This document shows, in pieces, positions 1 to 9,491 of a stretch of DNA of 64,000 bases. Source of the DNA: Prauserella flavalba (lineage in GTDB: Bacteria > Actinomycetota > Actinomycetes > Mycobacteriales > Pseudonocardiaceae); the NCBI RefSeq assembly GCF_003202235.1, contig NZ_MASU01000008.1:186001-250000 (forward strand), given 5' to 3'. Under the pieces are notes generated by a model, which searched no databases, was not told where the DNA came from, and worked only from the letters and a program-made list of their open reading frames with translations. Position numbers and translations under genes: made by a program. Position 1 is the stretch's first letter. Every line of letters starts with the position of its first letter.

Positions 1-509
1 TGGCGACGTTCTCCGCGCGCTGGACCGCCCGGCTCGTGGACGGCGTGCTCGTCACCCCGTCGCCGCCCACCCGCACGGGGCACGTGACCCTGCGGCCGGC
101 ACAGTGGCACGAGGTGCAGGTGCTGAAGTTCGTGCACCGCCGGTTCGTGCTCCAGCGGCCCGATCTGGCGCTGCACCAGCGCGGGCAGGCCAGCATGATC
201 ACCAACCTGGTCGACGCGCTCGACGCGTGGCTCACCGACCGCGACGAGGCGCGCCGCCTGCCGCGCAGGCTGCACGACCTGGTCGCGCTCGCCCACCTGG
301 AGTACACGGCGCTGGCCGAACGCTCGCCGCAACTGCTCGTCGGCGCGACCGGCGAGCCCGTGCGCGGCACCGACGCGGTGCGGGCCCTCGCGCGCGGCCG
401 GGCGGTGGTCGATTTCGTGGCGTCGCTGACCGACCGGCAGGCCGCGAGCATGCTCGACGCGATCTCGGGGCACGCCACGCAGCCGTGGTCGGAATCGTTC
501 GTCCTGTGA
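1..509 (+). CDS. dgt: Deoxyguanosinetriphosphate triphosphohydrolase-like protein, 3' part only
   Basis: The frame is open from the first bases of the window, so the start lies upstream. About 168 residues are visible. The end, with ARGRAVVDFVASLTDRQA followed by a short tail, matches the C-terminal helices of HD-superfamily dGTPases, where an R-x-V-x-D-(F/Y)-(V/I)-A-S-(M/L)-T-D segment is conserved. The family hydrolyses dNTPs to deoxynucleoside and triphosphate. The metal-binding HD motif should lie upstream and is not visible. The stop codon overlaps the GTG start of the next gene, which suggests co-translation. Family assignment rests on this C-terminal segment only. Confidence 0.7.
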   Translation, partial: ATFSARWTARLVDGVLVTPSPPTRTGHVTLRPAQWHEVQVLKFVHRRFVLQRPDLALHQRGQASMITNLVDALDAWLTDRDEARRLPRRLHDLVALAHLEYTALAERSPQLLVGATGEPVRGTDAVRALARGRAVVDFVASLTDRQAASMLDAISGHATQPWSESFVL

Positions 510-1165
510 GCGCGCGGCAGGTGCGGGGCGGCGGCAGGGCCGTCGAGGTGGAGCCCGCACGGCTCGCCGGGTGGTTCGAGCGCTTCGCCGCCCGCAACGA
601 CGGCGTGGTGAGCACCCGGCTCGGTCCCGCGGAGGTGGTGGTGACCGGCGGGAACGGCACCACCGCGACCGTGGCGGTGCCGTTCCCGCCGCTGCCCGCC
701 GAGGGCGAGCGGGAGGGGCTCGCGGTGGAGCCGCTCGTCGAGCACGTGCGCGCGCCCCGGCGTCTGGGGCTGCTGCTCGTGCGCCTCGGCGGGCACAGCG
801 TGGGCGTCGCCGAGCGGGGCACGGTGCTCGTGTCGCGCACCGACCGGCATCTCGTGCACGGCCGCAGCGCCGCGGGCGGTTGGTCGCAGCAGCGGTTCGC
901 CCGCCGCCGCGAGGGCCAGGCGCGGCAGGCGCTGCGCTCCGCGGCCGACGACGCCGCGGCGGTGCTGCTGCCCAGGTTGTCCGAATTGGACGCGGTGGTG
1001 CTCGGCGGGGACCGCAGGGCGCTCGACGAGCTGCGGGCCGACCGCAGGCTGGAGCCGCTGTTCGCGCTGGCCGTGCCGCGCGTGCTCGACCTCGGCGAGC
1101 CGCGCCGCTCGGTGCTGGACGACGCGGCGGTGCGGGCGCTCGCTGTGGAGATCGTCCTGCGGTGA
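506..1165 (+). CDS. acVLRF1-family (Vms1/eRF1-like) peptidyl-tRNA hydrolase
   Basis: 219 residues from a GTG that overlaps the upstream TGA. The central stretch GGWSQQRFARRREGQ is the signature of the actinobacterial Vms1/release-factor-1-like (acVLRF1) family, where a conserved Gln takes the place of the eRF1 GGQ loop. Eukaryotic Vms1 frees nascent chains from peptidyl-tRNA on stalled ribosomes; a similar rescue role here is inferred from the family. The N-terminal 60 residues form the RNase H-like half. A longer upstream reading frame exists but only overlaps the dGTPase in another frame, so the GTG at 506 is preferred. Confidence 0.8.
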   Translation: MSARQVRGGGRAVEVEPARLAGWFERFAARNDGVVSTRLGPAEVVVTGGNGTTATVAVPFPPLPAEGEREGLAVEPLVEHVRAPRRLGLLLVRLGGHSVGVAERGTVLVSRTDRHLVHGRSAAGGWSQQRFARRREGQARQALRSAADDAAAVLLPRLSELDAVVLGGDRRALDELRADRRLEPLFALAVPRVLDLGEPRRSVLDDAAVRALAVEIVLR

Positions 1166-1302
1166 GTCCGGTCACCGCCGGGGAAAACCGCTGGACGGCG
1201 GTCCGTACACTGGGAGTCGTGGTCGTTCGCCTGGAGTAGCCGTTCCGCCCTGCGCGGGTATCGCATGCTGTCCAGTTCCGCTTCCACGTCACGGAGAGTC
1301 CC

Positions 1303-2931
<1,629 letters not shown>

Positions 2932-2973
2932 GTTGGCTCGATGCCAAATAGGTGGCCAAGTCGTTAGTTGATG

Positions 2974-2989
2974 TTCGGCAAACACCGAA
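2974..2989 (+). terminator. Small hairpin after the ABC-F gene
   Basis: TTCGG and CCGAA pair around a six-base loop, 43 bases after the ABC-F stop. There is no T-run, so termination is a weak guess; it might instead be an operator in the 191-base gap before the HTH gene. Confidence 0.25.
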
Positions 2990-3122
2990 TCGGCCCAATA
3001 TCTTCGCGGTTTCGGAAGGTTTTTGGCCCGTCGTCTGGCATTCCGCCGCTCAGTGTTCGATCATTGCGGCGGCAGGGGTCGAATGTGGCCCGAAACACCA
3101 TACGGGCGGAAGGTGGATCGAC

Positions 3123-3332
3123 GTGGCAGACCTGAAGAAGGGTGCGCGGATCACCGGAAACACACGCGACAAGTTGGCCGCCGACCTGAAGAAGAAATAC
3201 GAGAAGGGGGCGAGCATTCGCTCGCTGGCGGAGTCAACCGGACGTTCCTACGGTTTCGTACACCGGGTCCTCTCGGAATCCGGTGTGCAGCTCCGCGGTC
3301 GCGGCGGCGCCACTCGCGTCAAGAAGAAGTAA
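3123..3332 (+). CDS. Small conserved actinobacterial helix-turn-helix protein
   Basis: 69 residues from a GTG (MADLKKGARI...). The middle, with IRSLAESTGRSYGFVHRVL, is a compact HTH of the resolvase/Hin type, flanked by Lys-rich ends. The protein resembles the small regulator encoded beside an ABC-F gene in mycobacteria (Rv1473A next to Rv1473). An upstream extension of the frame (from 2952) lacks this conservation; the GTG at 3123 has GGAAGG upstream and gives the usual length. It probably binds DNA, but its targets are unknown. Its last 14 bases overlap the convergent GT87 gene. Confidence 0.75.
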   Translation: MADLKKGARITGNTRDKLAADLKKKYEKGASIRSLAESTGRSYGFVHRVLSESGVQLRGRGGATRVKKK

Positions 3333-4641
3333 GGGGAGCCGACTCCGGCGTGGTGCCTGAGCCCGGTGTCGCGGCGACGCGGGAGGCCGATTCCCGGCTC
3401 GGGAAGCACAACATCGCGCCAAGCAGGACAACCGGATACACCAGATAACCGAATCGGGTGGCCGGCGTGAGCATCGTGAAGGTGCCCAGGCCGACCGCGA
3501 TGCGAAGCAGTGCATCCGCACCGGCGACGGGCGGTCGCCGGACGAGCCACCACAGGATCGCCAGTGCCGCGGCGGCCAGCAGCACGAACGCGAGCACCTT
3601 GCCGACCGGGCCGGTCCCGGCGATGAGGTGCCCCGGCAGCGGGCTCGCGGCGGGTGAGGTGACCGCTCCGAGCCCGGCCGGGAACCGGATCACGTGCTCG
3701 GCGAACGCGTGCGGACGCACGAGGTACACCGGCACGTTCACCACCGCGCACACGGCGAGCAGCACCAGCACGAAGCGGGCCAGCGCGCGACGGCCGAGCC
3801 GCGCGAGCACGAGCACCCCGAGCACCACCGCGGCAGGCAGCACGATGAGCTTCGCGCTCGTGACGAGCGCCAGAACGGTGGCCGAGGACGCCGGCCGGTC
3901 CGTCGCGGCCAGCGCGGCACCCAGCACGAGCAGCCCGACGATCGCGAGATCGGGGCCTGCCGTCGCGAAGGTCAGCGCGGTGAGCGGGAACACCGCGACG
4001 AGCTGTGCCGCGCGGACCGGGATCCTCGGCCTGCCCAGCAGCCGCCACGCGCCCCACGCGCACAGCACCGCCGTGAGGGCGAAGTAGAGGCGCGCGTCCG
4101 TCAGCACGTCGGTGACCGGCGTGCCGCCCGCGAGGGCCCTCGGCAGACCGAACACGGTCATCACGGGGCCGTACGGGGTGTAGTCGTTCACCACGGGCGG
4201 ACGGCCGAGCGCGGTGACGTCGGCGTAGGGCGTGCCGCCCTCGAGCAGCAGGCTCGCCGACCGCTCGATGACCCACACCTCCGGCTGCGCGCTCCACGAC
4301 CACGGGGTGTCGAGCCAGTCGGTGCCGGTGAGCCTGCGCACGAGCAGGAACACCAGCGGCGCGAGCATGCCCACCACCGCGACGGCGCCGACGCCGACCC
4401 AGCGCGACCGCAGGCGGCCGCCCTCGCGGCCCGGCGTGAACCGCAGCCAGCACGTGTGCGCGAGTGCGAGCGCGTAGCCTGCGATGGCGAAGTTCGCCCA
4501 GATCCGGAAGCCGTAGTGCTTGTCGGTCAGCGCGAGCGCGACGGCGTAGCCCGCGGCGACGAGGTAGAAGACGAGGTCCAGCCGCAGGGGCCGCTCGTCC
4601 CAGCTGTGCCGCACCCACTGCTGAACCCGGCGACTCCCCAT
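3319..4641 (-). CDS. GT87/DUF2029-type polytopic membrane glycosyltransferase-like protein
   Basis: 440 residues with about ten hydrophobic membrane segments spread over the whole length and a short cytoplasmic N-terminus (MGSRRVQQWVRHSW). The segment TPYADVTALGRPPVVNDYTPYGP after the second membrane segment resembles the extracytoplasmic loop of GT-C fold, polyprenol-phosphate sugar-dependent transferases such as the mycobacterial PimE relatives. The acceptor is unknown. The gene is transcribed away from the ABC exporter; their 5' ends are separated by about 170 bases holding an inverted repeat. Confidence 0.65.
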   Translation of the reverse strand: MGSRRVQQWVRHSWDERPLRLDLVFYLVAAGYAVALALTDKHYGFRIWANFAIAGYALALAHTCWLRFTPGREGGRLRSRWVGVGAVAVVGMLAPLVFLLVRRLTGTDWLDTPWSWSAQPEVWVIERSASLLLEGGTPYADVTALGRPPVVNDYTPYGPVMTVFGLPRALAGGTPVTDVLTDARLYFALTAVLCAWGAWRLLGRPRIPVRAAQLVAVFPLTALTFATAGPDLAIVGLLVLGAALAATDRPASSATVLALVTSAKLIVLPAAVVLGVLVLARLGRRALARFVLVLLAVCAVVNVPVYLVRPHAFAEHVIRFPAGLGAVTSPAASPLPGHLIAGTGPVGKVLAFVLLAAAALAILWWLVRRPPVAGADALLRIAVGLGTFTMLTPATRFGYLVYPVVLLGAMLCFPSRESASRVAATPGSGTTPESAPLTSS

Positions 4642-4756
4642 GGCAGCAGGTTAGGCGATGCGCGGAAACTGTCGGACCTCGCGGGCAGAATTGGTGCGCG
4701 GATCCGGGAAGCATCGCGCGGAGCCCGGTGTTGTCCAGGACATATCGGATCAAGAT

Positions 4757-4772
4757 CTCGACTATTGTCGAG
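4757..4772. promoter_or_regulatory. Operator-like inverted repeat CTCGAC-TATT-GTCGAG
   Basis: A perfect 6-bp inverted repeat with a four-base centre, 41 bases before the ABC exporter start and inside the divergent gap with the GT87 gene. The surrounding DNA is relatively A/T-rich for this genome (GATCAAGAT just upstream, GGTATTG downstream). It looks like a dimeric repressor site (MarR, PadR or TetR type) that could control the exporter. No regulator gene is adjacent. Confidence 0.4.
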
Positions 4773-4813
4773 GTATTGCGCGCTCGGGGGCGAGCGGGGA
4801 GGGGCTGCGGGAC

Positions 4814-6682
4814 ATGGACAACACGTGGACGTTGCTGAGCGGGGCGATGAGATCGGCGGACGCGCCGAAGGGGCTGCGCAGGGGGACCGTGCGCAGGGTC
4901 GCGCGCTTCGCCCGCCCGCACTGGGCCCGGCTGGGGGTCTTCCTCGCACTCACCGTGGTCTCCGCGGTGCTCGCCGTGAGCACCCCGCTGCTCGCCGGCC
5001 GCGTGGTGGACGAGATCGTCGGCGGGGGAGCGGCGGCCACGGTGATCTGGCTGGCCCTCGCGATCGCCGCGCTCGCCATCGCCGACGCCGGGCTCGGGCT
5101 CGCCGAGCGCTGGCAGTCGGCGCACATCGGTGAGGGGCTGATCTTCGACCTGCGCCGGGCCGTGTTCGAGCACGTCCAGCGCATGCCGATCGCGTTCTTC
5201 ACCCGCACGCGCACGGGCGCGCTGGTGAGCAGGCTGAACAACGACGTCATCGGGGCGCAGCGCACCTTCACGGCGACGTTGTCCGGCCTGGTCACCAACG
5301 TGATCCAGCTCGTGCTGTCGCTGGCCGTGATGGTGACGCTGTCCTGGCAGGTGACGCTGCTGGCGCTGGTGTTGCTGCCGGTGTTCGTGCTCCCGGCGCG
5401 GCGGATCGGCAGGCGGATGGCCGACCTGCAGCGCGAGTCGGCCGAGCTGAACGCCTCCATGACCACGCAGATGACGGAGCGGTTCTCGGCGCCGGGGGCC
5501 ACGCTCGTGAAGCTGTTCGGCAGGCCGCACGCGGAGGCCGCCGAGTTCGGTGCGCGGGCCGGCCGCGTGCGCGACATCGGCGTGCGCACCGCGATGCTCA
5601 CGCGCTGGTTCATGACGAGTCTCACGCTGGTCTCGGCGCTGGCGCAGGCGCTGGTCTACGGCCTCGGCGGCTGGCTCGCGCTGCGCGGCGACCTCGCTCC
5701 CGGCACCGTGGTCGCGCTGGCCCTGCTGCTGACCAGGCTGTACTCGCCGCTGACCGCGCTGGCCAACGTGCGGGTGGACGTGATGACCGCGCTCGTGTCG
5801 TTCGAGCGCGTCTTCGAGGTCCTCGACCTCGACCCGATGATCAAGGAGAGGCCGGACGCGCGGAAGGTCCCCTCCGGCGGTGTCTCGGTGGAGCTCGACG
5901 ACGTGCGCTTCGCCTACCCGTCCGCCGACCGCTACTCGCTGGCCTCGCTGGAAGACGTGTCCACACTGGACAACCGGGGCGGCGACGAGGTCCTGCACGG
6001 CGTGAGCTTGCGGGCGGAGCCAGGGGAGATGGTGGCCCTGGTGGGCTCGTCCGGCGCGGGCAAGTCCACCATCGCGTCGCTGGTGCCCCGGCTCTACGAC
6101 GCCGACTCCGGCTCGGTGCGGCTGTCCGGTGTGGACGTCCGGGACCTCACGTTCGCATCGCTGCGCGAGGCGGTGGGCGTGGTGACCCAGGACGGGCACC
6201 TTTTCCACGACACCATCCGGGCCAACCTCGCCTACGCGGCCCCGGACGCCTCCGACGCCGAGATCTGGCATGCGCTCGACCGCGCGCGGCTGGCCGAGCT
6301 GGTGCGCTCGCTGCCGGACGGGCTCGACACGATCATCGGCGAGCGCGGCTACCGGCTCTCCGGCGGGGAGCGCCAGCGGCTCACGATCGCGCGGCTGCTG
6401 CTCGCGCAGCCGAGGGTCGTGGTGCTCGACGAGGCGACCGCGCACCTCGACTCGGAGTCCGAGGCCGCGGTCGGCGAGGCGCTCAGCGACGCGCTCGACG
6501 GGCGCACCGCGATCGTGATCGCCCACCGGCTGTCCACCATCCGGGCCGCGGACCGCATCATGGTGGTGGAGGCGGGCCGGGTCGTCGAGCAGGGCACCCA
6601 CGAGCAGCTGCTCGCCGCCGGAGGACGCTACGCGGAGCTGTACCACACGCAGTTCCGGGAGGAGACGCCCACAGCGGCGTGA
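4814..6682 (+). CDS. ABC exporter, fused permease and ATPase
   Basis: 622 residues from ATG (MDNTWTLLSGAM). Residues 35-320 hold six membrane helices of a type IV (B-family) exporter. The nucleotide-binding domain has Walker A GSSGAGKST near 412, signature LSGGERQR near 515, Walker B VVVLDEATAHLD and H-loop AHRLSTI. One fused half transporter implies a homodimer. An in-frame extension to 4658 would run through the operator-like repeat and lacks family character, so it was rejected. The downstream alpha/beta hydrolase gene overlaps the stop region and is probably co-transcribed. Substrate unknown; drug or lipid export is possible. Confidence 0.88.
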   Translation: MDNTWTLLSGAMRSADAPKGLRRGTVRRVARFARPHWARLGVFLALTVVSAVLAVSTPLLAGRVVDEIVGGGAAATVIWLALAIAALAIADAGLGLAERWQSAHIGEGLIFDLRRAVFEHVQRMPIAFFTRTRTGALVSRLNNDVIGAQRTFTATLSGLVTNVIQLVLSLAVMVTLSWQVTLLALVLLPVFVLPARRIGRRMADLQRESAELNASMTTQMTERFSAPGATLVKLFGRPHAEAAEFGARAGRVRDIGVRTAMLTRWFMTSLTLVSALAQALVYGLGGWLALRGDLAPGTVVALALLLTRLYSPLTALANVRVDVMTALVSFERVFEVLDLDPMIKERPDARKVPSGGVSVELDDVRFAYPSADRYSLASLEDVSTLDNRGGDEVLHGVSLRAEPGEMVALVGSSGAGKSTIASLVPRLYDADSGSVRLSGVDVRDLTFASLREAVGVVTQDGHLFHDTIRANLAYAAPDASDAEIWHALDRARLAELVRSLPDGLDTIIGERGYRLSGGERQRLTIARLLLAQPRVVVLDEATAHLDSESEAAVGEALSDALDGRTAIVIAHRLSTIRAADRIMVVEAGRVVEQGTHEQLLAAGGRYAELYHTQFREETPTAA

Positions 6683-6693
6683 GGAGGTCGTGG

Positions 6694-7389
6694 GTGATCG
6701 ACGACGAACCGGCGATGGTCGTCCGGCGCTCGCCGGTTCCCGCCCGCGCGGTGGCGCTCGTGCTGCACGGCGGGGCCGAGCACGGCGCCGACGTTGTCCG
6801 GCCGTGGCGGCTCGCCTACCTGCGGATGGTGCCTTTCGCCCGCGCTCTGCGCGCCGCGGGCGCGCGGCACGGGCTGGAGGTGCGGCTACTGCGCAACCGC
6901 GTGCGCGGGTGGAACGCGCCCGCCCTGGACCCGGTGCGGGACGCCCGCTGGGCGCTGGAGCGGGTGCACGCCGAGAGCCCCGGCCTGCCGGTGGTCCTGG
7001 TGGGTCACTCGATGGGCGGCCGGGTGGCCCTGCGCGTCGCCGACGACCCGGCCGTGACCGGGGTGTGCGCGCTCGCGCCGTGGACCCCCGAGGGCGAACC
7101 GGTGGACCCGGTGCGCGGCCGCACCGTGGTGCTCGCGCACGGCACGCGCGACGCCGTGACCAGCCCGGAGGCGTCGTACGCCTACGCCAAACGTGCCCAG
7201 GAGGCCGCGGACCGGCTCGCCCGCTTCGAGGTGGCCGAGGAAGGCCACGCGATGGTGCAGAGGCCCGCGCTGTGGCGGCGGCTGGTGGTGGGCTTCGCCG
7301 CCGACGTGCTGGGTTTCCCGGAGCGGGACGGCCTGCCCGCCCCGGACTGGGACCGGCCCGCGGAGACGCGCCTGCGCATCCGCCTGTAG
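6694..7389 (+). CDS. Alpha/beta-fold hydrolase
   Basis: 231 residues. The nucleophile elbow is GHSMGG near residue 104. A likely acid lies in HGTRDAVTSP and the His in EEGHAM, so the Ser-Asp-His triad looks complete. The oxyanion region is VLHGGAE near residue 25. The GTG at 6694 is chosen because GAGGAGG lies six bases upstream; an overlapping GTG at 6679 is the alternative. The protein has no signal peptide and should be cytoplasmic. It follows the ABC exporter directly, hinting at a shared substrate, but none can be named. Confidence 0.8.
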   Translation: MIDDEPAMVVRRSPVPARAVALVLHGGAEHGADVVRPWRLAYLRMVPFARALRAAGARHGLEVRLLRNRVRGWNAPALDPVRDARWALERVHAESPGLPVVLVGHSMGGRVALRVADDPAVTGVCALAPWTPEGEPVDPVRGRTVVLAHGTRDAVTSPEASYAYAKRAQEAADRLARFEVAEEGHAMVQRPALWRRLVVGFAADVLGFPERDGLPAPDWDRPAETRLRIRL

Positions 7390-7497
7390 CGGCGTGTCGT
7401 ACACAACCCGACCGGGGGACCGTGCGTCCATGAACGAGGGACATGAGGTTTAGTAAGGCCCGCACGGACGCGGCACGACACCGATCGGGAGACGACG

Positions 7498-8679
7498 ATG
7501 ACGTACGGCGGACACTACGGCGGGCAGCAACCGCCCGGCGGCAACCGCCGGCCGCCCCGCGGCCCCAGGGAACACCAGAGCGCGCAGATGCTGCCCGTGC
7601 CGGGCAGCGACCGGGCACGGCAGGGGCCGCCGCCCCGCCCCCGGCACCAGCCGACGCGCGTGGCGCCCGTGCCCGGCCACCAGCCCCCGCACCAGCCGCC
7701 GCCGGACGGCGAACGCCCGAGGCCGCCGCGCCGCAGGCGCTGGTCGTTCGGCCGCGTGCTCATGGCTCTGGCGCTGGTGTTCGTGCTGTTCATCGGCGCC
7801 GTGTGGCTCTATCTCGAGTTCTCCATCAACCGCATCGACGCCCTGCCCGACTACGAGGGCAGGCCGGCGGCGGCGTCGGGCACCAACTGGCTCATCGTGG
7901 GCTCCGACTCGCGCGCGGGCCTCGACGCCGACCAGCAGGCGCAGCTGGTGACCGGTGACACCGGCGGGCAGCGCACCGACACGATCATGATCGCCCACAT
8001 CCCGGACAACGACACCGCGCCGACGTTGCTGAGCCTGCCGCGCGACTCGCAGGTGGAGATCCCCGGCTACGGCACCAACAAGATCAACGCGGCGTTCTCG
8101 TTCGGGGGCGCGCCGCTGCTCGCCCAGACCATCGAGCAGGCCACGGGCCTGCGGATCGACCACTACGCCGAGATCGGCTTCGGCGGCTTCGCGAACCTCG
8201 TCGACGCGATGGGCGGCGTCGAGATGGACATCCCCGCGGAGATGCGTGACACCAAGACCGGCATCGTCATCCCGGCGGGCAAGCAGACCCTCGACGGCGC
8301 GCAGGCGCTGGGCTTCGTGCGCATGCGGTACAGCTCGGCGACGCCGAGGTCGGACCTCGACCGCGTGGCCAACCAGCGAAAGTTCATCGGCGCGATGGCG
8401 AGCCAGATGGCGAGCCCGTCGACGCTGCTGAACCCGTTCGACGTGTTCCCGCTGCTCGCGGACGCGCCGGACGCGCTGACCATGGACACCGGCGACCACC
8501 TGCACAACCTGCTGGGCCTGGCTTGGGCGATGCGCGGGATCTCCGACGGCGGCGTGGTGACCACCACCATGCCCACCACGGACAGCTCGGCGGAGAACTG
8601 GGACGAGGAGAAGTCGCAGGCCCTCTTCGACGCCTTCCGCAACGACACCCCCGTCCCGGACAGCGCGATCGTCAACTAG
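7498..8679 (+). CDS. LytR-CpsA-Psr (LCP) family cell-wall polymer ligase
   Basis: 393 residues. The first 82 are cytoplasmic, rich in Pro, Gly and Arg. One membrane helix follows (about 84-105), then the extracytoplasmic LCP domain with NWLIVGSDSRAG, RTDTIMIAH and LSLPRDSQVEIPGYG, which carry the Arg/Asp residues that bind the polyprenyl-pyrophosphate substrate. LCP enzymes attach polymers such as arabinogalactan or teichoic acid to peptidoglycan. The C-terminal LytR_C domain of some homologues is absent. A GGGAG ribosome site precedes the ATG. A long perfect palindrome follows 11 bases after the stop. Confidence 0.9.
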   Translation: MTYGGHYGGQQPPGGNRRPPRGPREHQSAQMLPVPGSDRARQGPPPRPRHQPTRVAPVPGHQPPHQPPPDGERPRPPRRRRWSFGRVLMALALVFVLFIGAVWLYLEFSINRIDALPDYEGRPAAASGTNWLIVGSDSRAGLDADQQAQLVTGDTGGQRTDTIMIAHIPDNDTAPTLLSLPRDSQVEIPGYGTNKINAAFSFGGAPLLAQTIEQATGLRIDHYAEIGFGGFANLVDAMGGVEMDIPAEMRDTKTGIVIPAGKQTLDGAQALGFVRMRYSSATPRSDLDRVANQRKFIGAMASQMASPSTLLNPFDVFPLLADAPDALTMDTGDHLHNLLGLAWAMRGISDGGVVTTTMPTTDSSAENWDEEKSQALFDAFRNDTPVPDSAIVN

Positions 8680-8690
8680 CCGCTTGATCG

Positions 8691-8743
8691 GCCCCCAAGG
8701 CCACCTTTGTTGCGTTCAACGCAACAAAGGTGGCCTTGGGGGC
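8691..8743. repeat. Dispersed palindrome, copy 1 (CCCCCAAGGCCACC type)
   Basis: A perfect 26-bp inverted repeat around a single C: the left arm starts GCCCCCAAGGCCACC, the centre is GCGTT-C-AACGC, and the right arm is the exact complement. It begins 11 bases after the LCP stop and can form a very stable hairpin. Related palindromes occur at 32747 (half copy), 42702, 55473 and 60418. It probably ends LCP transcription. Confidence 0.9.
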
Positions 8744-8895
8744 TGTCCTCGAAATTCTGCGCCGATGCGGGCGACATCGACCTGGTGCCGCTGAATGCCA
8801 CCTCGGGCGGTGCGCGCGACGAGGCGGGCCTCGCCGGCAGCGCGAACGAGACGATCCGCTGGTCGACGGTGACCGAGGCGGACCTCGGCGGCTGA
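8744..8895 (+). pseudogene. Orphan C-terminal coding remnant
   Basis: After the palindrome the frame reads about 50 codons, with a segment AGDIDLVPLNATSGGARDEA and an end WSTVTEADLGG, before TGA at 8893-8895. Codon use looks coding-like but there is no start or ribosome site; the frame enters from inside the palindrome. It may be the tail of a gene truncated at this spot. I do not recognise the family. The rest of the gap (8896-8988) holds the ECF41 promoter. Confidence 0.25.
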
Positions 8896-8921
8896 CCGGA
8901 GACCCAGGTCACACCAGGCCA

Positions 8922-8949
8922 TGTCACAGGGGTGCCGGGCTGTCTCGTC
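8922..8949 (+). promoter_or_regulatory. ECF41-type promoter for the decarboxylase-like/sigma operon
   Basis: TGTCACA at 8922-8928 and CGTC at 8946-8949, spaced by 17 bases, match the -35 and -10 elements described for ECF41 sigma factors. They lie 40 bases before the ATG at 8989. The sigma gene is the second gene downstream, so the operon is probably autoregulated. Confidence 0.75.
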
Positions 8950-8988
8950 TCGGGGGTTGTAGCGAAGGACGACCCCTGGAGGGACAGC

Positions 8989-9462
8989 ATGGACGCGCGA
9001 CTGAACTTCTTCACCAGCCCCACCGCGGGCAAGGTCCTCAAGCAGTTCATGTCGGTGGGCAAGGCGCTCAAGGAGTCGGCGCTGCCCGCCGCGACGCAGG
9101 AGCTGGTGTCGCTGCGGGTGAGCCAGATCAACGGCTGCGCCGTGTGCCTTGACATGCACACCAAGGAGGCCGCCGCCGCCGGTGAGACGTCCGTGCGGCT
9201 GGCACTGGTCGCGGCGTGGCGCGAGGCCACGGTCTTCACCGAGGCCGAGCGTGCCGCGCTGGAGCTGGCGGAGGAGGGGACCAGGGTCGCCGACGGGGCG
9301 GGCGGCGTCAGCGACGAGGTGTGGGAGCGCGCCGCCAAGCACTACGACGACGACCAGCTCACCGCACTGGTGCTCCTGGTGGGCTTCATGAACACGGCCA
9401 ACCGGATGAACATCATCACCCAGCAGCCCGCTGGCGACTACGTCGCCGGCCAGCTTCACTGA
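8989..9462 (+). CDS. Carboxymuconolactone decarboxylase/AhpD-family protein (ECF41 partner)
   Basis: 157 residues. The segment INGCAVCLDMHTKEA has the CxxC and downstream His of the AhpD-like fold, which suggests a thiol-dependent peroxidase or redox activity rather than true decarboxylation. The ATG is preceded by GGAGGG. Proteins of this family are the most common of the conserved targets encoded beside ECF41 sigma factors. The sigma gene starts 29 bases downstream. The TGTCACA/CGTC promoter lies directly upstream. Confidence 0.88.
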   Translation: MDARLNFFTSPTAGKVLKQFMSVGKALKESALPAATQELVSLRVSQINGCAVCLDMHTKEAAAAGETSVRLALVAAWREATVFTEAERAALELAEEGTRVADGAGGVSDEVWERAAKHYDDDQLTALVLLVGFMNTANRMNIITQQPAGDYVAGQLH

Positions 9463-9491
9463 ACGCCAGCGCGGCAGGGGAGGAGATCCCG

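Noticed and set aside
3248-7618. A 1456-codon open frame on the minus strand
   Set aside because: It runs antisense to the ABC exporter and the hydrolase, which have full motifs. Its Arg/Pro/Gly-rich translation is a high-GC shadow.
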